Below, piece after piece: positions 1 through 7,681 of a DNA stretch of 64,000 nt. A program made the translations under genes and the position numbers. Numbering within the stretch: the first letter of the stretch is position 1; each line of letters opens with the position of its first letter. A model generated the notes under the pieces. The model made no database searches, had not been told where the DNA came from, and saw only the letters and a list, made by a program, of their open reading frames with translations. Source of the stretch: Pontibacter deserti (lineage in GTDB: Bacteria; Bacteroidota; Bacteroidia; Cytophagales; Hymenobacteraceae); NCBI RefSeq assembly GCF_023630255.1, contig NZ_JALPRS010000002.1, positions 62,001-126,000 of the forward strand, in the 5' to 3' direction.

Positions 1-278
1 CTAACATCTCGAACAGGGGCGATAAAACATCGGAAGTTATGGTAGATAAGAAAGGAATAAAAATGCATAACGTAACAATGGAGCAACTGATCGGAACGCT
101 GCAAAAAGAATACAACATAGCACTAGCCGATAAAACCACCGATGAAGGCAGGTATAATTTTAAGTTCAGTAAAATGAGTTTCGAAGAACTGAAGTCTGAG
201 TTAAAAGAAAAGTATGGTCTTGTGTTGCAATCTAAAATGATAATGACGCAGCAGGCCTTGGTAGAGTTTAGGAAATAA
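1..278 (+). CDS. C-terminal part of an uncharacterised protein (cut by window edge)
   Basis: The reading frame is open to the left edge (first whole codon at position 3), so the gene begins outside the window. An ATG at 39 is in frame, but the preceding 12 codons also look coding, so it is probably internal. The visible 92 residues are hydrophilic and end in a two-repeat-like alpha/beta pattern (HNVTMEQLIGTL, then MSFEELKSELKEKYGL) of the kind seen at the end of DUF3738/TIGR03435 proteins and in STN-type domains. That assignment is a guess from pattern only. No terminator or downstream partner is obvious. Confidence 0.55.
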   Translation, partial: NISNRGDKTSEVMVDKKGIKMHNVTMEQLIGTLQKEYNIALADKTTDEGRYNFKFSKMSFEELKSELKEKYGLVLQSKMIMTQQALVEFRK

Positions 279-381
279 AAATATGCTATAGATAAGGTGC
301 CAGTTAAATTGAGCCTATAGAGATAAACTTTTAAAGCCGTCGCCTGCGTTTAGGAAGTGTAAACACAAATTATAAAGGCAG

Positions 382-1170
382 ATGGAAAGCAGTCAGTTCT
401 GGTTCTTTTATGCGTTAACGGCGGTGCGCTATGTGGTGGTGGCAGGGCTGGCGTTTCTGTTGTTTTATGTGCTGTTCCGGAGCAAGCTTACCCGTTTTAA
501 AATTCAGAAGCTCTTCCCGAAGCAGCAGGATTATGTGCGCGAAGTAGGCTACTCGTTCCTGACCTTTTTTGTGTTTGCGCTGGTAGGTGTTATAGTTGCC
601 TCGGATGTGGTATTGCCGCACACGCAGATCTACACAGATGTAGCGGAGTATGGCTGGGGCTACTGGGGTTTGAGTATACTGCTGGCGCTGCTCCTGCACG
701 ATACCTATTTTTACTGGACTCACCGGCTCATGCACCACCCCAGGCTGTTTAAGCTGTTTCATCTTACCCATCACCGTTCCGTTAACCCGTCGCCGTGGGC
801 ATCGTTTGCATTTAGTCCGCTGGAGGCTGTGGTGGAGGCCAGCGTGCTGTTTGTGATCGTATTCCTCATCCCGATCCATGGTTCGGCTATACTTATGTTT
901 CTGCTGCTCATGACCATTTATAACGTGTATGGCCACCTGGGCTACGAGATCTATCCGAAATGGCTTGTGAACAGTTGGGTGGGTAAGTGGCTTAATACCT
1001 CTACCAACCACAACATGCACCACAAATACTTTAAAGGCAATTATGGCCTGTACCTGCGGGTGTGGGACGAGCTGCTGCACACAACTCACCCGGAGTACCA
1101 CAACACCCTCGAAAAGCTGGTAACCCGCAAGCAGGAACACCAACAGCCGGCACAGCCGGTCAGCATATAG
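382..1170 (+). CDS. Sterol desaturase / fatty acid hydroxylase family protein
   Basis: A 262-residue integral membrane protein with about four hydrophobic segments and the complete histidine cluster of the di-iron hydroxylase superfamily: H106 and H114, H118-H119 (HRLMHH), H127 with H130-H131 (HLTHH), and H210 with H213-H214 (HNMHH). These histidines bind two irons in the family and carry out O2-dependent hydroxylation or desaturation of lipids in the membrane. The substrate cannot be told from sequence; carotenoid or fatty-acid hydroxylation are both plausible in Bacteroidota. ATG start at 382; the gene stands alone with about 90 bp to the next gene. Confidence 0.85.
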   Translation: MESSQFWFFYALTAVRYVVVAGLAFLLFYVLFRSKLTRFKIQKLFPKQQDYVREVGYSFLTFFVFALVGVIVASDVVLPHTQIYTDVAEYGWGYWGLSILLALLLHDTYFYWTHRLMHHPRLFKLFHLTHHRSVNPSPWASFAFSPLEAVVEASVLFVIVFLIPIHGSAILMFLLLMTIYNVYGHLGYEIYPKWLVNSWVGKWLNTSTNHNMHHKYFKGNYGLYLRVWDELLHTTHPEYHNTLEKLVTRKQEHQQPAQPVSI

Positions 1171-1256
1171 TATTATCTATATATCCCCGGAAATTGTTAT
1201 GTTTGTTATAGCTGCTACAGGTTTGCGGCTGGCCGTGTATAATAAACTGACACCGA

Positions 1257-2237
1257 ATGAAAACAAGTATATCCCGCGAACTAATCTATAGCATTGCCCG
1301 GCACAGCAACTGGCGTGGGCAAAGTATAGCTGCATGGTTCCGGAAAGAGCACATCTACGCAGACACATCTGCCTGGATACGCTTTATGCAACTGTTTCTT
1401 CTGGTGCTGGGCGGTGGATTTTTGGTAGCAGGCATCGTGTTCTTTTTTGCCTATAACTGGCAGGAAATGCACAAGTTCCTGAAGATCGGGTTGGTAGAAG
1501 TATTGCTTATAGCTGTTGCAATGCTGGCTGTTTTTACCAACTGGAGCAAACTAGTAAAGAACCTGCTGCTGATAGCTGACGTGATGCTGGTAGGCGTATT
1601 GTTTGCCGTTTACGGGCAGATCTACCAGACTGGGGCCAACGCTTACGACTTCTTTCTGGGTTGGACGATTTGGGTTATACTTTGGGTGCTGGCAGCTCGC
1701 TTTCAACCGCTCTGGGTCGTTTTTATGGCCCTTATTAACACCACTTTTATACTTTATGTAGAGCAGGTGGCTACAGGCTTAGCTTTCCCTATCGAATTGG
1801 ACATTTTGTTCGGAATAAACGCTACAGCTGTAGTGGTCTGGGAGGTGTTGTACAGCAAAGGCAAGATCAGTCGGTTTGGGAAGTGGTTTCCGAGATTAGC
1901 CACATTAGCTGCGCTGGTGCCTGTTACCATGAGTATGATCATCTTTATGTTTGATAACTATAGCTCCGTCGACAAAGGTCTTTGCTATGCGTTGGCAGCT
2001 GTTGCTTACACTGCCGGTATCTGGTATGGCTACCGTAGCCGCGACCTGTTTTACCTTTCTGTTATTCCTTTTTCTTTAATTGTAGTGGGAGCTGCCGGCA
2101 TTGTGCGCACCCAGAAAGATAATCCGGAGATGGTATTTCTGTTTGCCAGCTTATTTGTGGTGGCAAGTATAACCCTGCTTGTTCGTTTCATTATACAGAC
2201 TAACCGTAACTGGCATGCCACAGCAACAGAACTATAA
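1257..2237 (+). CDS. DUF2157 domain-containing membrane protein
   Basis: A 326-residue polytopic membrane protein. The first about 45 residues are soluble and helical, followed by about nine or ten hydrophobic segments, the layout of DUF2157 proteins (function unknown). Its 3' end overlaps the next gene by 23 bp, and that gene overlaps a third one; DUF2157, DUF4401 and GDYXXLXY proteins are recurrent neighbours in Bacteroidota and Proteobacteria, so the three are very likely one operon and perhaps one inner-membrane complex. No catalytic motif is visible. Confidence 0.8.
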   Translation: MKTSISRELIYSIARHSNWRGQSIAAWFRKEHIYADTSAWIRFMQLFLLVLGGGFLVAGIVFFFAYNWQEMHKFLKIGLVEVLLIAVAMLAVFTNWSKLVKNLLLIADVMLVGVLFAVYGQIYQTGANAYDFFLGWTIWVILWVLAARFQPLWVVFMALINTTFILYVEQVATGLAFPIELDILFGINATAVVVWEVLYSKGKISRFGKWFPRLATLAALVPVTMSMIIFMFDNYSSVDKGLCYALAAVAYTAGIWYGYRSRDLFYLSVIPFSLIVVGAAGIVRTQKDNPEMVFLFASLFVVASITLLVRFIIQTNRNWHATATEL

Positions 2238-3291
2238 CCTGCAGGAGGTGCTGCAAACCATACAGCACGAAGAAGGCGATAACTTTAGCTTTGATGCCGC
2301 CAAGATTGAAGAAGAGGCACACTTCAGCTCGTCGCTCTACACCAACCTGCCCATTAAACTACTCACCATTTTTGGAGGTTTTCTGGCGACAGGTTTTTTC
2401 CTGGGTTTCCTGATGACAACCGGCCTGCTGGATTCCATAACAGCGATGTTTATTACTGGCGTGATTTTCCTGGTGGCCTCCGAAGTGCTGAACCGGTTGC
2501 GAAACGACCTGCTGCTGGAATCGATGAGCGTATCACTGAACATTGTAGGCTATCAGTTATTTGGCGTTGGTTTTTCTGAAATGACCAACGATACAGCATT
2601 GGCTTTGGCACTGGCAGGTATTGCATTGGTGTTTATACTTGTGTCGGGAAGTACGGTGCTGCTGTTTTTTGCTACGCTGGTTTTCTGGGGAAGCCTTATC
2701 AGTCTGCCGCTTATTCATGAATTGCCTGAACTGCTGTATGTGCATGTCGGGGTGATGGTGGCTATACTTACCTACCTAAGCTTAAACGAGGCAAAACTGA
2801 TTGCGCAGCATCCGAGGCTGGCTAAACTATATGCGCCGGTACGTATCGGGCTGGTGTTTGCTTTCATTGGGCTGCTTATCATGCTGGCCCATCATAGTTT
2901 CCTTGTCAAAGGAATTGAGCATCTCTGGTTAGCAAGCCTGCTACTAATAGGTGTGCTCTTGCTTGTGCTGCGCCGCATCATGCAGGATACCGGGGTTACC
3001 GATATTAAAACACAACTTATAGTTTATACGTGCTGCATCGCGATTCTGGTGCCAACTATACTTACGCCTTCGCTGGCCGGGGCGCTGCTGGTTGTGCTGG
3101 TTAGTTTTTACATGGGGCACCGCTTAAGTTTTATAGTTGGCTTGCTGGCGCTGGGGTATTTTATCATCCTGTACTACTATAACCTGGAGCTCACGCTACT
3201 GACAAAATCAGGAATACTGGTGCTTACCGGCTGCCTGTTTTTAGGAGGCTTATACTTGCTAAACCGTTACATCAGAGCGCATGAAAAATAA
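2215..3291 (+). CDS. DUF4401 domain-containing membrane protein
   Basis: Polytopic membrane protein of 358 residues. The start at 2215 (MPQQQNYNLQ) is preferred over an earlier in-frame ATG at 2179, since the 12 extra residues repeat the membrane tail of the preceding gene in another frame. A soluble N-terminal stretch of about 40 residues (acidic, helical) is followed by about ten hydrophobic helices, as in DUF4401 proteins, which have no assigned function. Overlaps the upstream DUF2157 gene and the downstream GDYXXLXY gene (11 bp), which indicates translational coupling. Confidence 0.8.
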   Translation: MPQQQNYNLQEVLQTIQHEEGDNFSFDAAKIEEEAHFSSSLYTNLPIKLLTIFGGFLATGFFLGFLMTTGLLDSITAMFITGVIFLVASEVLNRLRNDLLLESMSVSLNIVGYQLFGVGFSEMTNDTALALALAGIALVFILVSGSTVLLFFATLVFWGSLISLPLIHELPELLYVHVGVMVAILTYLSLNEAKLIAQHPRLAKLYAPVRIGLVFAFIGLLIMLAHHSFLVKGIEHLWLASLLLIGVLLLVLRRIMQDTGVTDIKTQLIVYTCCIAILVPTILTPSLAGALLVVLVSFYMGHRLSFIVGLLALGYFIILYYYNLELTLLTKSGILVLTGCLFLGGLYLLNRYIRAHEK

Positions 3292-3853
3292 TCTGAAAGC
3301 TATAGTTGTGCTGGTAAACCTGGTACTGGTGCTGGCATACCTGAACTGGTCGGTGGTGCAGAAGGAGGATATTCTGGAAGAAGGTGAGTTGGTGCTGCTC
3401 AAACTGGCTCCCGTAGATCCGCGCTCGCTGATGCAAGGCGATTACATGCGCCTGAGCTATGCCATCAGCCAACCCAACAACCAACTATGGCAGGAACAAC
3501 AAAACGTAGATAGTCTTATTAACCAGGTGCAGCAACAGCAACTGACTATGGACAGCCTGGAAAGCCGTGGCTATGCTGTGATAAAACTGGATGCACAACA
3601 AGTGGCGCAACTGGTACGATATCAACCTGAAAAAGAACCACTACACAAAGACGAACTGCTGCTGAAGTATACTAAAGGCGACTGGGCACTTAATCTGGGG
3701 GCAGAATCATACTTTTTTGAAGAAGGTCAGGCCAAAACATTTGAGCAGGCAGAGTATGGCGGGTTGCGGGTTGACAAACAAGGAAATAGCGTACTGGTAG
3801 GCTTGTATGATAAAAACCGCAAACTGCTGAAACCGAAGAAAACTGGAGACTAA
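3281..3853 (+). CDS. GDYXXLXY domain-containing protein
   Basis: 190 residues with a single N-terminal membrane anchor (about residues 5-24) followed by an extracytoplasmic domain. The family signature is present as GDYMRLSY at residues 53-60, right after the DPRSLMQ sequence usual for the family. Function is unknown; the protein nearly always sits next to DUF2157 and DUF4401 membrane proteins, as here. The ATG at 3281 lies inside the end of the DUF4401 gene, so the last two genes of the trio are translationally coupled. Confidence 0.85.
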   Translation: MKNNLKAIVVLVNLVLVLAYLNWSVVQKEDILEEGELVLLKLAPVDPRSLMQGDYMRLSYAISQPNNQLWQEQQNVDSLINQVQQQQLTMDSLESRGYAVIKLDAQQVAQLVRYQPEKEPLHKDELLLKYTKGDWALNLGAESYFFEEGQAKTFEQAEYGGLRVDKQGNSVLVGLYDKNRKLLKPKKTGD

Positions 3854-3859
3854 CATTAC

Positions 3860-4345
3860 ATGAAATCAAATTTATACGCTTACAATACGGGTTGCTATTT
3901 TAGCACTGCTGCCAGGGTTCTGGGCTGGATCACCACGGTTTGGGCCATTTTAGCTGTTGTTGGTGGTTCAGTATCAGCGTTCCTGATTTTGCCGGCAGCT
4001 ATCATTACACAGCTCACGCATTATAAGGTAGAGTTCGACCTGCAGCACATAACCTACCGAGAAGGAGTTAGTTTTGCAGGACTTACTTTCGGTAAGAAAT
4101 TACCCTTGCCAGGGTTCGATTTCTTGTTCCTGAAGAAGAATAACTATAAGCAAACCATGGAGTCCAGAGCATCGATGGCTACTATTAAGATGGTTAAGTA
4201 CGATGGCTACATTAAGCTGACAAATAACGTTAAGCTGCACCTGCTAAAAACAAAAGACCAGCAGAAAGCCATGCAGGTAATGGAACAGATTGCGCAGGAC
4301 CTGAACGTGGAGTTCCGGGACCTGACGGAAATGAAGTACTATTAG
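3860..4345 (+). CDS. Hypothetical membrane protein
   Basis: I do not recognise this 161-residue protein. It starts only 7 bp after the GDYXXLXY gene, so it is probably the fourth gene of that operon. Residues about 18-50 form one long or two closely spaced membrane segments (LGWITTVWAILAVVGGSV), followed by a soluble, basic domain of about 105 residues with beta-rich character (YKVEFDLQHITYREG). This resembles small membrane-anchored PH-like domains in layout, but I see no firm signature. Confidence 0.6.
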   Translation: MKSNLYAYNTGCYFSTAARVLGWITTVWAILAVVGGSVSAFLILPAAIITQLTHYKVEFDLQHITYREGVSFAGLTFGKKLPLPGFDFLFLKKNNYKQTMESRASMATIKMVKYDGYIKLTNNVKLHLLKTKDQQKAMQVMEQIAQDLNVEFRDLTEMKYY

Positions 4346-4385
4346 TGTGGAATATAGCTTATTACTGCCTGCTGACCTGTTGTAA

Positions 4386-5570
4386 ATGAAGAAAAATACC
4401 CTGAAGGAAGACCTGCTGTTTACAACTATTGGTGTGGCTATACTTGCCGTGTGCCTGTGGGACGGCATCGGCATCACCTTCGATTCTCATTTATACTTAC
4501 TGGGTAGTTCGTGGGTGTTGCAGCATGGCTTTACCGACATCTTTGAAGTTCCGGCTTTCCGGGCAAAGCCTCCTGTGCTGTCGGTGCTCTATGCGTTGCT
4601 GCAGAACAATATTTCACTCATCAAACTGTCGAATCTGCTTATCCTGGCCGGTATGTTACTGGTAAATTTCAGGCTGGCAACTATACTTATCAGCGATGCC
4701 TTTTTCAGGAAGTTTACCAAAGCAGTGCTTGCAACGGCTACGCCTTTTATGCTGGTACATAGTTTTCTGTGGTCAGAGCCATTCTTCATTTTTATACTTA
4801 GCCTATACTTCCTGCTTAGCTATAAAACCCTGGTGCAGCCCCGAAAAGTATTGTGGTTATACTTGCTGACTATACTGGCTTTAATGCTGATTGGTCTGCG
4901 CCATATCGGAATCGTATTTGCTTTAGTTGGTAGTTTATACTTGCTGCTGCACTATAAACGCTTTTCCAGGACCCAACTTATACCTGTAGCTTTAAATGTG
5001 GTGCTTCCGCCGCTGGCCTTGCTATGGTGGCACACGAATGTACTAGCACACGGTGGTAACGCCGGCGAGTATAACCTCATCCACAACCTGGACCTGGCGC
5101 GTAATTTCCTGCTGTATGCTGATGTGCTGAAAGTATGGCTGTTGCCGCCCGGTTTACCTTTTGCTGCCGTGTTATCAGTTATGGCTTTTATATTTTATGC
5201 GGCAGTGGCGGTGCTGGCTATAAGGCAAAGTTATACTTCTGAGGTAAGGCACCTGGTGCTGTTGTTTATACTTTGCAGTGCGGCTTATGCAGGGGTTATG
5301 TTGTTAAAAGGCGATCTGCTGGCCGATGATAACGAAAGGTATTTGTCAGTCATTTATGCACCATTAACGATGCTGCTATTTTATGTGTTCAGTAATAAGG
5401 CGGCAATTATGAACCGCAAAGTAGTATGGCTGCTGTGTATACTTTGGTTTACTTATCCGCTGGTGCGCACGCTGCACAATGTAAATCGTTGGCACCACGA
5501 TGGTATTAATAACTATAACCCTGCCACAACCCCCGAAAAGATATTGCGCGACTACAAAAACCCGCAGTAA
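4386..5570 (+). CDS. Polytopic membrane protein, GT-C glycosyltransferase-like
   Basis: 394 residues with about ten or eleven hydrophobic helices. After the first helix comes an acidic loop, TFDSHLYLLGSSWVLQHG, followed by RAKPPVLSVLYALL. That is the layout of GT-C (GT39/ArnT-like) transferases, where an Asp/Glu in the first outer loop acts on a polyprenyl-linked sugar. No full family motif is clear, so substrate and activity are unknown. It is separated from the preceding small gene by 40 bp. Several Ile-Leu and Leu-Tyr-Leu stretches are written with the TATACTT heptamer common in this genome (about ten copies in 1.2 kb). Confidence 0.6.
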   Translation: MKKNTLKEDLLFTTIGVAILAVCLWDGIGITFDSHLYLLGSSWVLQHGFTDIFEVPAFRAKPPVLSVLYALLQNNISLIKLSNLLILAGMLLVNFRLATILISDAFFRKFTKAVLATATPFMLVHSFLWSEPFFIFILSLYFLLSYKTLVQPRKVLWLYLLTILALMLIGLRHIGIVFALVGSLYLLLHYKRFSRTQLIPVALNVVLPPLALLWWHTNVLAHGGNAGEYNLIHNLDLARNFLLYADVLKVWLLPPGLPFAAVLSVMAFIFYAAVAVLAIRQSYTSEVRHLVLLFILCSAAYAGVMLLKGDLLADDNERYLSVIYAPLTMLLFYVFSNKAAIMNRKVVWLLCILWFTYPLVRTLHNVNRWHHDGINNYNPATTPEKILRDYKNPQ

Positions 5571-6002
5571 CTATAGTTGCTTTTCCATTTTATAGTGCTG
5601 TATGGAGCCAAACAACAGGTGTGTTTTCTCTACTACTTTATACCCATTCCGCTCATAAAAACTGACCGCTTTTTCGCGGGCCTGCAGCACAATGTTGGTA
5701 GCCCCCATACTTCGGGCTTTATCTTCCAGGTAATCTAACAGCAGCTTGCCCAGGCCTTTGCCCTGGTAATTTTCGTGAATGCCCATAAACCGGATCTGAG
5801 CCTCCTGTGGGGTTTGCAGGTGCATGCGGCATACGCCTATGGCTTCACCGGCATTATCAACCAGCATGGCATGTGTGGCTGTTGCATCATCGTCGGCGCG
5901 TTCGCTGCCTTCGGGCTGGCCCCACGGCTGGCGCAGGGTAAGGTAACGCAGGCGGTAATACTTCTCAAACTGTTCCGGGGTCGCGGGCTCTAGTATGTTC
6001 AT
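5571..6002 (-). CDS. GNAT family N-acetyltransferase
   Basis: A 143-residue acetyltransferase of the GNAT fold. The acetyl-CoA binding motif is NYQGKGLGKLLLDYLEDKA, followed by the beta5-alpha5 segment ending in FYERNGYKVV. The open frame reaches to 6083, but the ATG at 6002 (MNILEPATPEQFEKYY) matches the usual N-terminus of this group and the earlier part has no family character. Small Bacteroidota proteins like this are usually named after ElaA or simply GNAT; substrate is unknown. It is convergent with the gene on its left, with one base between the two stops. Confidence 0.8.
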   Translation of the reverse strand: MNILEPATPEQFEKYYRLRYLTLRQPWGQPEGSERADDDATATHAMLVDNAGEAIGVCRMHLQTPQEAQIRFMGIHENYQGKGLGKLLLDYLEDKARSMGATNIVLQAREKAVSFYERNGYKVVEKTHLLFGSIQHYKMEKQL

Positions 6003-6157
6003 GGTTCGGTAGTTAACGTATGGAGGGGATAAACTGCAACACAGGTGTAAATATCTGCTTTCGGCAATATAACAATTTAACAATTCAGCAATTAAGAATA
6101 ACTTTGTCAGTTCAATTCAGGTAAATCAGTTTTTAAAGTATAAACCGCAAAATAACT

Positions 6158-6655
6158 ATGGCATCTTTTGATATTGTAAGCAAAGTAGATCCGCAGGTTA
6201 TGGATAACGCTGTGAATGTGGCCCGCAAAGAGATCATGAACCGCTACGATTTCCGTGACACCAAAGGCAGCCTGGAATATGATAAAAAGGCAAGCGAAGT
6301 AAAGATTGTAATGGAGAACGATATGCGCGTGCAGCATACCGAAGATGTGCTGATGAGCAAAATGGTGAAGCAGGGGCTGGACGCTACCGCACTCGATTTC
6401 TCAAAGGAAGCTTACCAGAGCGGCGCCATGGTTAAAAAGGATATTAAAGTAAAAGCCGGTATCGATAAGGAAACATCCAAGAAAATAATGAAGCTGATAA
6501 AAGATAGCAAAGCGAAAGTATCGGCAGCAATTATGGATGAGACCATACGCGTTACGGGCAAAAAAATTGACGACCTGCAGCAAGTAATAGGTATACTTCG
6601 CAGCAATTCTGATGAAATTGGCATGCCGCTGCAGTTCGTGAACATGAAAAGCTAA
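6158..6655 (+). CDS. yajQ: YajQ family nucleotide-binding protein
   Basis: 165 residues, the full length of the YajQ/DUF520 family, starting MASFDIVSKVD and containing the family hallmarks NRYDFRDTKGS near residue 28, KEAYQSGAMVKKDIKVKAGI in the middle, and RVTGKKIDDLQQVI near the C-terminus. The family has two ferredoxin-like domains and binds nucleic acid or nucleotides; some members bind cyclic di-GMP and act as transcription co-regulators. Cytosolic. Flanked on both sides by AT-rich intergenic DNA with repeated CAATTTAACAATT-type words. Confidence 0.93.
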   Translation: MASFDIVSKVDPQVMDNAVNVARKEIMNRYDFRDTKGSLEYDKKASEVKIVMENDMRVQHTEDVLMSKMVKQGLDATALDFSKEAYQSGAMVKKDIKVKAGIDKETSKKIMKLIKDSKAKVSAAIMDETIRVTGKKIDDLQQVIGILRSNSDEIGMPLQFVNMKS

Positions 6656-6764
6656 TTATATTGTTGAATTGCTATATTGTTAAATTGTTAATCAGCATTT
6701 AAAACAGCTTCAGCAATTTAACCATCCAACCTTTCAACAATTAAACAAATAACGATACAACCTT
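6656..6764. repeat. AT-rich short repeats (CAATTTAACAATT family)
   Basis: The gap between yajQ and terC is built of near-repeats of AATTGTTAA, TTGAATTGCTA, CAATTTAACC and CAACAATTAAAC. The same words occur before yajQ at 6068-6100. A comparable run of AATTCATAATTC words lies before mutS at 16670-16702. They look like expanded simple-sequence spacers rather than regulator sites. No gene is visible. Confidence 0.5.
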
Positions 6765-7556
6765 ATGGATTTCTCAATTTTTGCTAACCCGGATACTTGG
6801 ATAAGCCTGCTGACGCTAACCTTTATGGAGGTGGTGCTGGGTATAGATAACATTGTTTTTATATCGATTATAGTTGCCCGCTTACCAAAAGAGCAGCAGG
6901 CAAAAGGCCGTACTATAGGCCTGATGCTGGCGCTGGTATTCCGGGTTATACTTCTGCTGTTTATCAGTTACATTGTGCAGGCAAAGGAGCCGCTGTTTAC
7001 ACTGGATATTCCGTTCTCCGATAATGACCAGGCTGTATCGATACGCGACCTTATATTATTTGCCGGTGGTCTGTTTTTGCTGGCTAAAAGTACTACCGAG
7101 ATACACAATAAACTGGAAGGCGAAGAAGAAAGCCATGGCACTGCTAAAGCAACTGCAACGCTGGGTAAAATTCTTATCCAGATTATCCTCATCGACATCG
7201 TATTCTCTTTCGATTCTATACTTACAGCCGTTGGCCTTGTGAATAATGTGATGATCATGATCATAGCCGTTATCATCTCTATGGTGATTATGCTGCTGTT
7301 TGCTAAATATGTAAGCGATTTTGTGAACAAACACCCAACCGTTAAAATGCTGGCCTTGTCGTTCCTGTTACTGATCGGGGTTATGCTGGTGGCGGAGTCC
7401 TTCCACGTAGAGATTCCGAAAGGCTACATCTACTTTGCCATGTTCTTCTCTTTAATGGTAGAAATGCTGAACATGCGTCTTCGCAAGAAAGTGGAGCCGG
7501 TACACCTGCGCCAGAGCGATTTGAAAGACGACGACGCTTATACACTTATAGATTAA
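6765..7556 (+). CDS. TerC family integral membrane protein
   Basis: 263 residues, seven or eight predicted membrane helices. It carries the TerC signatures FMEVVLGIDNIVFISI in the first helix and DIVFSFDSILTAVG in the fourth, with the paired acidic residues that line the putative metal path. TerC/Alx proteins are metal (often manganese) exporters tied to metal loading of secreted enzymes or tellurium resistance. Standalone gene followed by a clear intrinsic terminator at 7574-7609. Confidence 0.9.
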   Translation: MDFSIFANPDTWISLLTLTFMEVVLGIDNIVFISIIVARLPKEQQAKGRTIGLMLALVFRVILLLFISYIVQAKEPLFTLDIPFSDNDQAVSIRDLILFAGGLFLLAKSTTEIHNKLEGEEESHGTAKATATLGKILIQIILIDIVFSFDSILTAVGLVNNVMIMIIAVIISMVIMLLFAKYVSDFVNKHPTVKMLALSFLLLIGVMLVAESFHVEIPKGYIYFAMFFSLMVEMLNMRLRKKVEPVHLRQSDLKDDDAYTLID

Positions 7557-7573
7557 CTTTTTATACTTCCTGA

Positions 7574-7609
7574 AAAGGCTTCCGGTACTAGCTAACGGAA
7601 GCCTTTTTT
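7574..7609 (+). terminator. Rho-independent terminator after terC
   Basis: AAAGGCTTCCG pairs with CGGAAGCCTTT across an 11-nt loop, directly followed by a run of T. It lies 18 bp after the terC stop. Confidence 0.88.
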
Positions 7610-7681
7610 GTTGGTAACAGCTACAAATCAGATATTATACTTATATTCGGAGAGTTATATACTTTGCTGATATACTGCACT

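Noticed and set aside
415-1143. Long minus-strand frame inside the desaturase gene
   Set aside because: It mirrors the strong coding frame with all histidine motifs; its composition (many His, Gln, Arg) is typical of an antisense shadow.
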